A stretch of 64,000 nt of DNA from Micromonospora qiuiae. Its GTDB lineage: Bacteria; Actinomycetota; Actinomycetes; Mycobacteriales; Micromonosporaceae. The notes under the pieces are model-generated. The model had not been told where the DNA came from. It worked only from the letters and a program-made list of their open reading frames with translations, and made no database searches. Every line of letters begins with the position of its first letter. Position 1 is the first letter of the stretch. The DNA lies in contig NZ_BOPC01000036.1 of assembly GCF_016863555.1 (NCBI RefSeq), positions 1 through 64,000 of the forward strand, in the 5' to 3' direction. Below are positions 1 to 11,919 of the stretch, one piece after another. The position numbers were made by a program, and so were the translations under genes.

Positions 1-63
1 GGGGTGCGGGGTGCGGGGTGCGGGGTGCGGGGTGCGGGGTGCGGGGTGCGGGATGCGGGATGC
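1..63. repeat. GGGGTGC heptanucleotide tandem array
   Basis: Seven perfect tandem copies of GGGGTGC (1-49) are followed by two GGGATGC variants (50-63). The array probably continues beyond the left edge of the window. The next ~130 bases stay extremely G-rich on the plus strand, with many runs of four or more G, before normal sequence resumes ahead of uvrA. The runs could form G-quadruplexes on this strand. Translations through the array are low-complexity Gly/Arg/Cys and not credible genes. Confidence 0.9.
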
Positions 64-292
64 GGGGAGGGCGGGGTGCGAGGGTGCGGGGAGGGGCGGG
101 GGATGGGGCGGGGGATGGGGCGGGGCGGGGGTGTGGGGGTGTGGGGAGGTGTGGGGTGGGGGAGTTGTCGGGGGGCGGGTTTACAGTTGCCGGGGCGCAC
201 TCTCTGCGCTGGCACAACCGCGGGAGGGCCGTTGAGGTCATCCCAAAAGCGGACAGATCTTCCTCCTCACCTCACCCGGGAGTACACGGACC

Positions 293-3289
<2,997 letters not shown>

Positions 3290-3426
3290 CCCCGAACACC
3301 CTGCCTTCGCGCGCTGAAACCCGCGCGTAGATCCCGCGCCACGGCGTCGGGCGGCTGCCACCGCCCGGCGCCACCGGCGCGATGCGATCGAGCGGCCATC
3401 GCCGCGACGCCAGAGTTGATCAAGAG

Positions 3427-3498
3427 GTTTGCGTCAAATTTGCACGGGTCCCTGACGCAAACCCCTTGACGCGACGATGGCGGCAGCGGGGCGATAGT
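3427..3498 (+). promoter_or_regulatory. Inverted repeat and possible promoter upstream of the Rieske gene
   Basis: A perfect 9-bp inverted repeat, GTTTGCGTC (3427-3435) and GACGCAAAC (3454-3462), flanks an 18-nt spacer. TTGACG, a -35-like hexamer, follows at 3466-3471, with a possible -10 GATAGT at 3493-3498. The 21-bp spacing is longer than ideal, so the promoter is weak as a prediction. The inverted repeat is clear and well placed for an operator. The rest of the ~325-nt uvrA-Rieske gap holds nothing recognisable. Confidence 0.4.
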
Positions 3499-3614
3499 GG
3501 TGCGTGGGGATGCTGGCCCGGGTGGTCGATGGGGTGCAGCGTTGGGCAGAGTGGTTCGTGTTTGGCATGGCGGCGATGGGCCATGCACGGCGGGTTGAAC
3601 GAGGAGGGGTGGGC

Positions 3615-4094
3615 ATGACTGAGGAGCCGGTGGTGACCGGAGCGGCGCTGCGGACGCGGCGGGCCCTGCTGGCCGGCGCAGGGGCGGCCGGTGCGGCGGT
3701 GGTGTTGTCGGCCTGCGGCGACGAGCACGACAACGGCACCGCGTCGACCAGTCCGGGGCCGGCCGTGACGCAGACCGGCGACGCCGGCGGCGGCGACCGG
3801 CAGGGGGCCCAGTCCCTGGCCCGGACCACCGACATCCCGGTCGGCGGGGGTGCCGTCCTCGCCGCCCAGGGCATCGTGATCACCCAGCCGACCCCGGGGG
3901 AGTTCCGGGGCTTCGACCCGAAGTGCCCGCACCAGGGGTGCAGCGTGACGACCGTCGAGGGCGGCACCATCAACTGCGTCTGCCACAACAGCCGGTTCTC
4001 GATCGAGGACGGCTCGGTCCAGTCGGGTCCGTCCCCGGCCCCACTGGCACCCAAGGACGTCAAGGTTTCCGGCGACCACATCTCTCTCGCCTGA
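3615..4094 (+). CDS. Rieske [2Fe-2S] domain lipoprotein, Tat-type signal
   Basis: This 159-residue protein is probably exported and membrane-anchored. An N-terminal RTRRALLAG twin-arginine-like signal leads to lipobox LSAC (Cys34), then a Thr/Gly/Asp-rich linker. The C-terminal Rieske fold has CPHQGC and CVCH, the two Cys-His pairs that bind the cluster. The start is ATG 3615, with GAGGAGGGG 6 bases upstream; an earlier in-frame start would put ~37 residues ahead of the signal. Such small proteins are taken to be electron carriers; the partner here is unknown. It is transcribed towards the convergent acylase gene and separated from it by a perfect hairpin. Confidence 0.88.
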   Translation: MTEEPVVTGAALRTRRALLAGAGAAGAAVVLSACGDEHDNGTASTSPGPAVTQTGDAGGGDRQGAQSLARTTDIPVGGGAVLAAQGIVITQPTPGEFRGFDPKCPHQGCSVTTVEGGTINCVCHNSRFSIEDGSVQSGPSPAPLAPKDVKVSGDHISLA

Positions 4095-4100
4095 GATGCG

Positions 4101-4130
4101 GTGGTGGCCGGGTGACGTCCCGGCCACCAC
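4101..4130. terminator. Bidirectional hairpin terminator between convergent genes
   Basis: A perfect 12-bp stem (4101-4112 with 4119-4130) and a 6-base loop lie 6 bases after the Rieske stop codon and 10 bases from the stop of the convergent acylase gene. There is no U-tract, as is common in actinobacteria. Confidence 0.8.
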
Positions 4131-4140
4131 GGGATGTCGC

Positions 4141-7100
4141 TCAGTGGGCGTACACGGACAGCTCCCACAGCGAGAATCCGTAGGAGGTGCCCCGGGTGAG
4201 GCCGACCATCCGCACGTAGCGGGCCTGCTGCGGGGCGAAGGCGACCACGTCGGTGCCGCCGTCACCGGCCGTGGTGGCCCAGACCTGCCGCCAGGTCGTT
4301 CCGTCGGTGGAGACCTCGATCCGGTACGAGCGGGCGTACGCCGCTTCCCAGGCCAGGACCACCCGGCCAACCTGCCGTACGCCGCCCAGGTCCACCCTGA
4401 TCCACTGGTTGTCCGACCAGGAACTGGCCCAGCGGGTGCCCAGGTCGCCGTCGACGGCACGGGCCGCCGGATGGAGCAACTGGTTGCTGGAGGCGCTCAC
4501 CGGCCGCCCGAGGGCCAGGTTCGTCAGGTCGGCACCGCGCCGGGCCGGGAACGAGACCACCTGCTGGTAGGTGGGGCGGTTCTGCCAGGCGATGGTGGCG
4601 TGCTTGATCCCACCCAGCGGCGACTGGATGATCGCGTCCGCGCACCACTGATCGCCGGCGGCGCAGCTGGCGTCGCCCGGGTAGGTGGTGGTGGCCGGCG
4701 TGGCTGCCGCCGTGCGCAGGGTGTCGAGCAGGATCTGCCGGCAGGAGCCCAGGTTGCCGCTGCCGCAGAAGGTACGCCCGAGGCCGCCCGCGACCGGGTC
4801 ACCGAGGACCGCCCGCAGGTCCTTGTCGACGTAGCCCCACCAGCCGTACTGGAAGGCCGAGCCCTTGTGGGTCTGTGCGCTGTTGGCTGAGGAGGGCAGG
4901 TTCGACAGGTCGCCCTGCTGATGCCCGGAGGGCGACTCGTTGATCTGGAGGGTGTTGACCAGGGACTGGTAGAGCTCCGGGCCGAGTGGGTCGCGGAACA
5001 TCCCCCGCACCAACAGCGGCCACCAGGCGTCGAAGGTGCGGATCGCCTCGGCGTGCTGGTAGACCTTGCTGCCCTTGGCGGTCTCCACCCGCAGCGCGCC
5101 AGCCTGCCGCCACGCTTTGAGTCGGCTGATCTCGGCGGCCAGCGCGCCGTCGGTGACCGGCTGGCTCTCCAGCACCCGGATCAGTTCGCCGAGCACCTCG
5201 GCGCCGCGCAGGTCGGTCAGGCCGGCCCGCTGCACCAGCTCGGTGAGGGATGCCCGGTCGAACTTCCGGCCCGCCGCGATGGCCGCGCGCACCGGCTTGT
5301 CCAGCAGGTCACCCCGGTGTACGGCGCCGAAGCTGAAGTTGCCGTCGGCCGCCCCGAAGTCCTTAACCTGTTTGTTGTTCCAGCTGATGTAGTAGTCCTG
5401 GTTGATCGACTGGGGGTGGGCGGAGCGCGGGGCGTAGCGGGCGGTGCCCGCCTCCGGGTCGAAGTCCAGCCATTCGTTGGCGCGTTCGGCCTTCATCGGC
5501 AGGTTCGGGTTGCTGCCGGCGGCGCGCACCGGGTTGAGTCCGGAGTTGAAGTACGCCGACTCGGTGGAGTTGACGTAGAACCAGTTGAAGGCGTACTCCA
5601 CGTTGTGCGCCGAGTCCAGGAACGCCTCGGCGGTGCCCATCCGGGTCGGGTCGTTGAACATCTGGAAGCCGATCGCCGAGTCGGCTTCCCGCCCGTAGGT
5701 GGAGCGCAACTGGGTGAAGGCGTGCGGGACGCCGTCGACGGTGCCCCGCCAGGCCACCAGCCCCAGCCTGGTCCGCCAGGCGACCAGCTTGTACGACCCG
5801 GCCGGGGTGCCATCGGCCACGGTCGGGCTCCACCGGTTGACCCGGGACAGCTCCTCCATCGCCAGGCACTGGCCCCGGAACAGGTAGTGGTTGCTGGCCA
5901 GCGTCGGCGTGCCGCCGCCCGGCGCGCAGAGCGGCACCGCGTACGTGTCGGTGATGTCCTGGATGGCGGAGGTGGCGCTCCAGGCGTAGTCCTGGCCCCG
6001 GCCGAGCAGCACGTACAGGTTGAGCCCGGCGAACGCGGCGCCTCGGGCGCTGATTCCCGGCCCCTGCAACTCCTGGACCATCAGCAGTTGCGGAGAGAAG
6101 TAACCGGTCTGCGGCCCGAAGACGGCGATCGGGTGCCCGGTGACGGAGTGCTCGCCGGAGATCACCGCCGCGTTGGACATGCCCCGGTGCGTCGGGTCGA
6201 TGGTCAGCCCGGACAGGGCGGCGGCCAGCTCCGAGCCGCTGTCGGAGGTCGAGGTGGCGGAGCCGGTGGCGTCGGTGACGACCGGCTCGACCCGCGCCGA
6301 TCCGGCGTCCGGCAGCACCACGCTGGGGGCGTCGGGGGAGGCGTCGCCGTACGGGAAGCTCTGCCCGTCGTGCAGGGTCAGCACGGTCTCCGGGTCGTTC
6401 TGCCCCCGGAAGCCCTGCCACACCCGGTCGCCCTCGACCGGTCCGTACCTGGCCCGCGCGGCGAGGCGGACCAGCGCGGACTGCATCTCGGTGCCGCCAC
6501 CGCCGCCGAACAGGCCGCCGACCACACCGGCGATCGCGATCAGGTCGGTCATGGTGAACGGCTTCGGGCCGCCGGCGTTGGTGATCGCGTCGAGGTGGCC
6601 GGTGAGCACGTACTCGCCGGGACAGTTTCGCCCCGCCATGCAGGTGCGGATGTAGGCGTTGATCCCGGCGATGTACTCCTGCACGTCGGCGTAGAGCTGC
6701 TCGCCGCGCGCGCCGCTCTTGCGCCGCAGCGCCGCCACCTGGGCTTCCAGGTCCGCCTCGGTGTACGGGGAGGTACGCCAGACGCTCTGCTCCAGCGCCC
6801 GGTTGCCGGGGGCGCCGCCGGCGAAGGAGGTCAGGGTGCCCCGGCCGACGTGGCGCAGCAGGTCCATGGTGAACAGCCGGTCCTCGGCTCCGGCGTAGCC
6901 GGCGCCGTACATCGTGCCGGCCCGGGTGGTGCCGGTGATGTGCGGAACGCCGGTGGCCCGGTCCCGCACGATGCGTACGTCCGAGCGTGGGGAGTAGTCG
7001 CGTTCGACCTGGTTGGGGGCGACGCCGAAGGAAGCGCCGTGGAAGAACGTGTCGATCTGCTCCGCGCGCAGACCGGCGTAGCCGTAGACGAGGTTGGCGT

Positions 7101-7395
7101 ACTTGTCGAGTTGGTCGGCGGAGTGCCGGGGCAGGGTGCCGAACGCCTGGTTGGCGAGGATCTCGACGAGCGTGGCGTTGCCGTTCTGGCCCGGGGGCAG
7201 GATCTCCGAGCATTCGCCGAGGCAGTGGTCGTTGCCGGCGAAGGCGCTGGCGACGTTGGCGGCGAAGACGGTGTCCGGGGCCGCCGTGGTGGCGGCCGTG
7301 GCGGTTGCGTTGGGCGGCGTGGCGACGAGGGAGGCGACGGCGACGGCGGCGGTCGCGCCGGCGAGCAGTCTGCGGGTGGCGGCGTGAAGGGGCAT
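4141..7395 (-). CDS. Secreted penicillin-acylase-family (S45) Ntn-hydrolase with C-terminal discoidin domain
   Basis: The 1084-residue protein belongs to the Ntn-hydrolase family S45 (penicillin, cephalosporin and acyl-homoserine-lactone acylases), made as a precursor that cleaves itself into alpha and beta chains. The nucleophile that should begin the beta chain is Ser407 in GM-SNAAVISG. The N-terminus is a signal peptide (LLAGATAAVAVASLVA, then an Ala/Thr-rich cleavage region). The last ~130 residues form an F5/8-type C (discoidin) domain starting near LALGRPVSASSN and ending SLWELSVYAH, suggesting carbohydrate or cell-surface binding. The start ATG at 7395 has AGAGGA upstream; an in-frame ATG 27 bases earlier is less likely. 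The substrate cannot be told from sequence. Confidence 0.9.
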   Translation of the reverse strand: MPLHAATRRLLAGATAAVAVASLVATPPNATATAATTAAPDTVFAANVASAFAGNDHCLGECSEILPPGQNGNATLVEILANQAFGTLPRHSADQLDKYANLVYGYAGLRAEQIDTFFHGASFGVAPNQVERDYSPRSDVRIVRDRATGVPHITGTTRAGTMYGAGYAGAEDRLFTMDLLRHVGRGTLTSFAGGAPGNRALEQSVWRTSPYTEADLEAQVAALRRKSGARGEQLYADVQEYIAGINAYIRTCMAGRNCPGEYVLTGHLDAITNAGGPKPFTMTDLIAIAGVVGGLFGGGGGTEMQSALVRLAARARYGPVEGDRVWQGFRGQNDPETVLTLHDGQSFPYGDASPDAPSVVLPDAGSARVEPVVTDATGSATSTSDSGSELAAALSGLTIDPTHRGMSNAAVISGEHSVTGHPIAVFGPQTGYFSPQLLMVQELQGPGISARGAAFAGLNLYVLLGRGQDYAWSATSAIQDITDTYAVPLCAPGGGTPTLASNHYLFRGQCLAMEELSRVNRWSPTVADGTPAGSYKLVAWRTRLGLVAWRGTVDGVPHAFTQLRSTYGREADSAIGFQMFNDPTRMGTAEAFLDSAHNVEYAFNWFYVNSTESAYFNSGLNPVRAAGSNPNLPMKAERANEWLDFDPEAGTARYAPRSAHPQSINQDYYISWNNKQVKDFGAADGNFSFGAVHRGDLLDKPVRAAIAAGRKFDRASLTELVQRAGLTDLRGAEVLGELIRVLESQPVTDGALAAEISRLKAWRQAGALRVETAKGSKVYQHAEAIRTFDAWWPLLVRGMFRDPLGPELYQSLVNTLQINESPSGHQQGDLSNLPSSANSAQTHKGSAFQYGWWGYVDKDLRAVLGDPVAGGLGRTFCGSGNLGSCRQILLDTLRTAAATPATTTYPGDASCAAGDQWCADAIIQSPLGGIKHATIAWQNRPTYQQVVSFPARRGADLTNLALGRPVSASSNQLLHPAARAVDGDLGTRWASSWSDNQWIRVDLGGVRQVGRVVLAWEAAYARSYRIEVSTDGTTWRQVWATTAGDGGTDVVAFAPQQARYVRMVGLTRGTSYGFSLWELSVYAH

Positions 7396-7554
7396 GGCGA
7401 TCCTCTGTGGACGGGGGGCCATCGGACGGGATCATCACATGAAGAACATTCGGTTACCGGATGGTAGGCTTCCGCGCGCCGTATTGGAAGTCGTCAATTA
7501 TCGCAGGCGGGCCCATCGGTCCAAACGGGGCCGAAAATCGACAATCAGGGACGA

Positions 7555-7584
7555 TTCGGACCTGTCGGCGGGGGCGACTAGTCT
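7555..7584 (+). promoter_or_regulatory. Candidate promoter of leaderless uvrC
   Basis: TTCGGA (7555-7560), an 18-bp spacer and TAGTCT (7579-7584, fitting the actinobacterial TANNNT -10) end exactly 6 bases before the uvrC GTG at 7591. Transcription would start at or next to the start codon, and no convincing ribosome-binding site is present, so a leaderless mRNA is likely. The remainder of the 195-nt divergent gap has no other clear site. Confidence 0.45.
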
Positions 7585-7590
7585 CGGGGC

Positions 7591-9588
7591 GTGGCTGATC
7601 CCTCGACCTACCGTCCCGCCGCCGGCACCATCCCGGAGTCGCCGGGGGTCTACCGCTTTTACGACGGCACCGGCCGGGTGATCTACGTCGGCAAGGCCCG
7701 CAACCTGCGCAGCCGGCTCAACTCGTACTTCTCGGATCTGCTCGGCATGCATGAGCGGACCCGGCAGATGGTCACCACGGCCGAAGCGGTCGATTGGGTC
7801 ACCGTGGGCACCGAGGTCGAGGCGCTCCAGCTCGAATACACCTGGATCAAGCAGTACGACCCGAGGTTCAACGTCCGCTACCGCGACGACAAGTCCTACC
7901 CCTACCTGGCCGTCACCCTCGACGAGGAGTTTCCGCGCCTGCAGGTGATGCGCGGCGCCAAGCGCAAGGGGGTGCGCTACTTCGGGCCGTACTCGCACGC
8001 CTGGGCGATCCGCGAGACGCTCGACCTGCTGCTGCGGGTCTTCCCGGCGCGGACCTGCTCCGCCGGCGTCTTCAAGCGGGCCGGTCAGGTCGGCCGGCCC
8101 TGCCTGCTCGGCTACATCGGCAAGTGCTCCGCGCCCTGCGTGGGCAGCGTCAGCGCGCAGCAGCACCGCGAGATCGTCGACGGCTTCTGCGACTTCATGG
8201 CCGGGCGCACGGACACCATGGTGCGCAAGCTGGAGCGCGAGATGGCCCAGGCCAGCGCGGAGCTGGAGTTCGAGCGGGCGGCCCGGCTGCGCGACGACAT
8301 CGCCGCGCTGCGGCGGGCGATGGAGAAGCAGACGGTGGTGCTCGGCGACGGCACCGACGCCGACGTGGTCGCCTTCGCCGACGACCCCCTGGAAGCCGCG
8401 GTGCAGGTCTTCCACGTACGCGGCGGCCGGGTACGCGGCCAGCGCGGCTGGGTGGTGGAGAAGACCGAGGCCCTCACCATCGGCGACCTGGTGCACCACT
8501 TCTGCACCCAGGTCTACGGCGGCGAGCAGGGCGAGACCGACGTGCCGCGCGAGCTGCTGGTGCCGGAGCTGCCCGCCGACGCCGACGCGTTGGCCGAGTG
8601 GCTCTCCAGCCGCCGGGGCAGCCGGGTGACGCTGCGGGTGCCGCAGCGCGGTGACAAGCGCGCCCTGCTGGAGACGGTCGAGCGTAACGCCACCGACGCC
8701 CTGGCCCGGCACAAGCTCAAGCGGGCCGGCGACCTGACCACCCGCAGCAAGGCCCTCGACGAGATCAGCGAGGCGCTGGGCATGCGCACCGCGCCGCTGC
8801 GCATCGAGTGCTACGACATCTCGCAGATCCAGGGCACCGACGTGGTGGCGAGCATGGTCGTCTTCGAGGACGGGCTGCCCCGCAAGAGCGAGTACCGCCG
8901 GTTCATCATCCGGGGCGCCACCGACGATCTCTCGGCGATGTCCGAGGTGCTGCGTCGTCGCTTCGCCCGCTACCTCGACTCCCGTGCCGAGACCGGCGAG
9001 GCCGGCGTCGAGTCGGCCACCGATCTGCCCGCCCCGGCGGACCTGGCCGGTGCGCTCGACGGCGGCGGCAACGAGCCGAGGGTGGGCGTGCTGGTCGACC
9101 CCACCACCGGACGCCCGCGCAAGTTCGCGTACCCCCCTCAACTGGTGGTGGTGGACGGCGGCGCACCGCAGGTGGCCGCCGCCGCGCAGGCCCTCGCCGA
9201 GATGGGGGTGGACGACGTGGCGCTCTGCGGCCTGGCCAAGCGGCTGGAGGAGGTCTGGCTGCCCGACGACGACTTCCCGGTCATCCTGCCGCGCACGTCG
9301 GAAGGGCTCTACCTGCTGCAACGGGTACGCGACGAGGCGCACCGCTTCGCCATCACCTTCCATCGGCAGCGCCGCTCCAAGCGGATGACCGCCTCCGCCC
9401 TGGACAACATCCCCGGCCTGGGCGAGGTCCGCCGCAAGGCCCTGTTGCGCCACTTCGGCTCGCTCAAGCGCCTGTCGGCCGCCACCGTCGAGGAGATCAC
9501 CGAAGTCCCCGGTGTCGGCCCCCGCACCGCCGAGGCCATCCTCTCCGCCCTCAAGGCCGAAGACGGCAAGCCGCCACCGACCGACTGA
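7591..9588 (+). CDS. uvrC: Excinuclease ABC subunit C
   Basis: UvrC makes both incisions around UvrB-bound DNA damage. The 665-residue product has the N-terminal GIY-YIG nuclease ([20 protein letters not shown], residues ~18-37), a central UVR helix pair that contacts UvrB ([20 protein letters not shown]), the RNase-H-like C-terminal nuclease region ([20 protein letters not shown]) and tandem helix-hairpin-helix motifs at the end ([19 protein letters not shown]). Start GTG 7591 fits a leaderless promoter. In many actinobacteria uvrC directly precedes rapZ-yvcK-whiA. Here recQ and an accessory patch lie between them. Confidence 0.97.
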   Translation: MADPSTYRPAAGTIPESPGVYRFYDGTGRVIYVGKARNLRSRLNSYFSDLLGMHERTRQMVTTAEAVDWVTVGTEVEALQLEYTWIKQYDPRFNVRYRDDKSYPYLAVTLDEEFPRLQVMRGAKRKGVRYFGPYSHAWAIRETLDLLLRVFPARTCSAGVFKRAGQVGRPCLLGYIGKCSAPCVGSVSAQQHREIVDGFCDFMAGRTDTMVRKLEREMAQASAELEFERAARLRDDIAALRRAMEKQTVVLGDGTDADVVAFADDPLEAAVQVFHVRGGRVRGQRGWVVEKTEALTIGDLVHHFCTQVYGGEQGETDVPRELLVPELPADADALAEWLSSRRGSRVTLRVPQRGDKRALLETVERNATDALARHKLKRAGDLTTRSKALDEISEALGMRTAPLRIECYDISQIQGTDVVASMVVFEDGLPRKSEYRRFIIRGATDDLSAMSEVLRRRFARYLDSRAETGEAGVESATDLPAPADLAGALDGGGNEPRVGVLVDPTTGRPRKFAYPPQLVVVDGGAPQVAAAAQALAEMGVDDVALCGLAKRLEEVWLPDDDFPVILPRTSEGLYLLQRVRDEAHRFAITFHRQRRSKRMTASALDNIPGLGEVRRKALLRHFGSLKRLSAATVEEITEVPGVGPRTAEAILSALKAEDGKPPPTD

Positions 9589-9615
9589 CCGCGTTCGAAC
9601 GGTTTCTGTCGGGAC

Positions 9616-9699
9616 GGGCCCCGCGCGTTTGCTCGGCGTGTCCGGGCCCCGCGCGTTTGCTCGGCGTGTCCGGGCCCCGCGCGTTTGCTCGACGTGCCC
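9616..9699. repeat. Three tandem 28-bp repeats
   Basis: Three head-to-tail copies of a 28-bp unit beginning GGGCCCCGCGCGTTTGCTCG lie at 9616-9643, 9644-9671 and 9672-9699; only the third is slightly diverged. They sit in the 330-nt gap between convergent uvrC and recQ. There is no coding potential, and no spacer between units, so it is not a CRISPR array. Confidence 0.9.
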
Positions 9700-9720
9700 G
9701 GGACGCGGGTGTGTGTCTGG

Positions 9721-9811
9721 GTCCCTGTCGAGCTGAGAGCGTGAACGGATCGCGGAGCCGATCTTGGCCAGCCTGTGTCTGATAGCGCAGACGGTTCAGC
9801 TCGACAGGGAC
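9721..9811. other. Long inverted repeat enclosing two hairpins (cruciform or structured-RNA candidate)
   Basis: A perfect 16-bp inverted repeat (9721-9736 with 9796-9811; arm GTCCCTGTCGAGCTGA) encloses 59 bases. Inside are two further hairpins: GATCG/CGATC (9748-9752 with 9759-9763, 6-base loop) and GTCTG/CAGAC (9777-9781 with 9788-9792, 6-base loop). The whole can fold as an outer stem with two arms. It may be a bidirectional terminator, a small non-autonomous mobile element, or a structured RNA. It does not fit a tRNA. Confidence 0.6.
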
Positions 9812-9918
9812 GACTACCGCAACGGCTTGCGCCCTGAGGGGAACGTGCGACCGTCGGGATGCTGCTCCGGGCGGCGACCGGTCACCCGGGCGCCGAGGCC
9901 CGCGACGTCACCGAGACG

Positions 9919-11817
9919 TCAGTCAGACGGCGTGGAGTCGGTGAGCACGGCAAGGATCTGCTCGCCGTACCTGGCCAGCTTGGCCTCGCCGACGCCGCTG
10001 ATCTGGGAGAGATCGGCCAGCGAGGCGGGGGCCTCGGCGGCGATCTGGCGCAGCGTGGCGTCGTGGAAGATGACGTACGCGGGCACGCCCTGCTCCTTCG
10101 CGGTCGCCGCCCGCCAGGCGCGCAGCCGCTCGAAGGTGCCGGCCGCCTCGGCGGGCAACTCCGCGACCATGGTGGCCGCGCCCCGGGGCTTGGCCGTCCG
10201 CGTCGCCCGCGCCGGGCGGGCCGGTTCGCGGCGCAGCATCACCGTACGCCGTCGGCCGAGCACCTCGGCGCTGGCGTCGGTGAGCGCCAGGGTGCCGTAA
10301 TCGCCCTCGACGGCGAGCAGCCCCTCGGCGAGCAGTTGTCGCACCACGCCACGCCACTCCGCCTCGCTCAGCTCACCGCCGATGCCGAACACGGTCAGCG
10401 CGTCGTGCCGGTGCTGGACGATCTTGTCGGTGCGGCGACCCAGCAGGATGTCGATGCAGTGCCCGGCGCCGAAGCGCTGGTTGCGTTCCCGGTCGAGTCG
10501 GAAGACCGTCGACAGCAGTTTCTGCGCGGCCACCGTGCCGTCCCACGACTCGGGCGGCTCCAGGCAGGTGTCGCAGTTGCCGCAACCGCCGGTGGCCGGC
10601 TCGCCGAAGTACTCCAGTAGCTGCACCCGGCGGCAGCGGACCGTCTCGCAGAGCGCCAGCATCGCGTCCAGGTGGGCGGCGAGGTTGCGCCGGTGGGCCA
10701 GGTCGCCCTCCGAGGTGTCGATCATCTTGCGCTGCTGCACGACGTCCTGCAGTCCGTACGCCAGCCACGCCGTCGACGGCAGCCCGTCACGGCCCGCGCG
10801 GCCGGTCTCCTGGTAGTAGCCCTCGACCGATTTCGGCAGGTCGAGGTGAGCGACGAAGCGTACGTCCGGCTTGTCGATGCCCATACCGAAGGCGATCGTG
10901 GCCACCATCACCACGCCGTCGGCGCGCAGGAACCGTTGCTGGTTCGCGGCCCGGGTCGCGGCGTCCAGACCGGCGTGGTACGGCAGCGCGTCGACACCGT
11001 TGGCGACCAGGAACTCGGCGATCTTCTCCACGGAGGCGCGGGACAGGCAGTAGACGATCCCGGAATCGCCGGGATGCTCGTCGCGCAGCAGGGCGAGCAG
11101 TTGCTTGCGGGGCTCCCGCTTCGGCACGATCCGGTACTGGATGTTGGGTCGGTCGAAGCTCGCCACGAAATGCCGCGCCTCGGTCAGCGAGAGCCGGGTG
11201 GCGATCTCGGCCCGGGTGGCGCTGGTCGCGGTGGCGGTCAGCGCGATGCGCGGCACCCCCGGCCAGCGTTCGTGCAGCATCGACAGGTTCAGGTAGTCCG
11301 GGCGGAAGTCGTGCCCCCACTGCGACACGCAGTGCGCCTCGTCGATGGCGAACAGGCTGATCCGGCCCCGGTCGAGCAGGCTCAGCGTGGCCCGGCTGGC
11401 CAGCGCCTCCGGCGCGAGGTAGAGCAGGTCGATCTCCCCGGCCAGGAACTCCGCCTCGACCAGCCGACGGGTGTCCAGATCGAGCGTGGAGTTGAGGAAA
11501 CCGGCCCGGACGCCGACCGCGGTCAGCGCGTCCACCTGGTCCTGCATCAACGCGATCAGCGGCGAGATCACCACGGCGACGCCGTCGCGGACCAGCGCCG
11601 GGATCTGGTAGCACAGCGACTTGCCGCCTCCGGTCGGCATCAGCACCAGCGCGTCCCCGCCGCCCACCACGTGGTCGATCACCTCGCGCTGGAAGCCGCG
11701 GAAGGAGTCGTACCCGAAGACCCGCCGCAGCACGTCCAGGGCCGCTGTCACCTTCTCGCCGGTAGGCGCGTCGGAGGTGGCCAGGTCGGTGATGCTCACG
11801 TCGGCGGGGGAGACCAT
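9919..11817 (-). CDS. recQ: ATP-dependent DNA helicase RecQ
   Basis: This 3'-5' DNA helicase of recombination and fork repair has 632 residues. It shows Walker [18 protein letters not shown], the DExH box [19 protein letters not shown], the RecQ zinc-binding cysteines (CETVRC, then GCGNCDTC), a winged-helix region and a C-terminal HRDC domain ([11 protein letters not shown] near the end). Start ATG 11815-11817. It converges on uvrC, so two DNA-repair genes end face to face across the repeat-rich gap. The palindrome at 11865-11907 lies in its upstream region. Confidence 0.95.
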   Translation of the reverse strand: MVSPADVSITDLATSDAPTGEKVTAALDVLRRVFGYDSFRGFQREVIDHVVGGGDALVLMPTGGGKSLCYQIPALVRDGVAVVISPLIALMQDQVDALTAVGVRAGFLNSTLDLDTRRLVEAEFLAGEIDLLYLAPEALASRATLSLLDRGRISLFAIDEAHCVSQWGHDFRPDYLNLSMLHERWPGVPRIALTATATSATRAEIATRLSLTEARHFVASFDRPNIQYRIVPKREPRKQLLALLRDEHPGDSGIVYCLSRASVEKIAEFLVANGVDALPYHAGLDAATRAANQQRFLRADGVVMVATIAFGMGIDKPDVRFVAHLDLPKSVEGYYQETGRAGRDGLPSTAWLAYGLQDVVQQRKMIDTSEGDLAHRRNLAAHLDAMLALCETVRCRRVQLLEYFGEPATGGCGNCDTCLEPPESWDGTVAAQKLLSTVFRLDRERNQRFGAGHCIDILLGRRTDKIVQHRHDALTVFGIGGELSEAEWRGVVRQLLAEGLLAVEGDYGTLALTDASAEVLGRRRTVMLRREPARPARATRTAKPRGAATMVAELPAEAAGTFERLRAWRAATAKEQGVPAYVIFHDATLRQIAAEAPASLADLSQISGVGEAKLARYGEQILAVLTDSTPSD

Positions 11818-11864
11818 CCGAGGATTCTACGAGGCCATCGCCCGCCGCTCGCGCCCCGCGCGCG

Positions 11865-11907
11865 ATCATGGACACTTTCCGTTCGACCCTCGGAACCTGT
11901 CCAAGAT
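11865..11907. repeat. Dispersed palindromic repeat, copy A
   Basis: The 43-nt imperfect palindrome has 17-base arms that agree at 14 positions (left arm ATCATGGACACTTTCCG). It lies between recQ and the next minus-strand gene. The outer motif TTGGACA...TGTCCAAG and the inner TTCC...GGAA recur at 14626-14666 and 56492-56539. Confidence 0.75.
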
Positions 11908-11919
11908 TCGAAACGCCCG

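Noticed and set aside
3504..3614. N-terminal extension of the Rieske protein starting at 3504.
   Set aside because: It would put ~37 residues ahead of the signal peptide; ATG 3615 has a strong GAGGAGGGG site and gives a proper lipoprotein signal.
9616..9699. CRISPR-like array.
   Set aside because: The 28-bp units are directly adjacent without spacers, only three copies exist, and no cas genes are present.
9721..9811. tRNA-like gene.
   Set aside because: The arm lengths are wrong, there is no acceptor/anticodon/T-loop pattern and no GTTC-type T loop in place; the outer stem is 16 bp.
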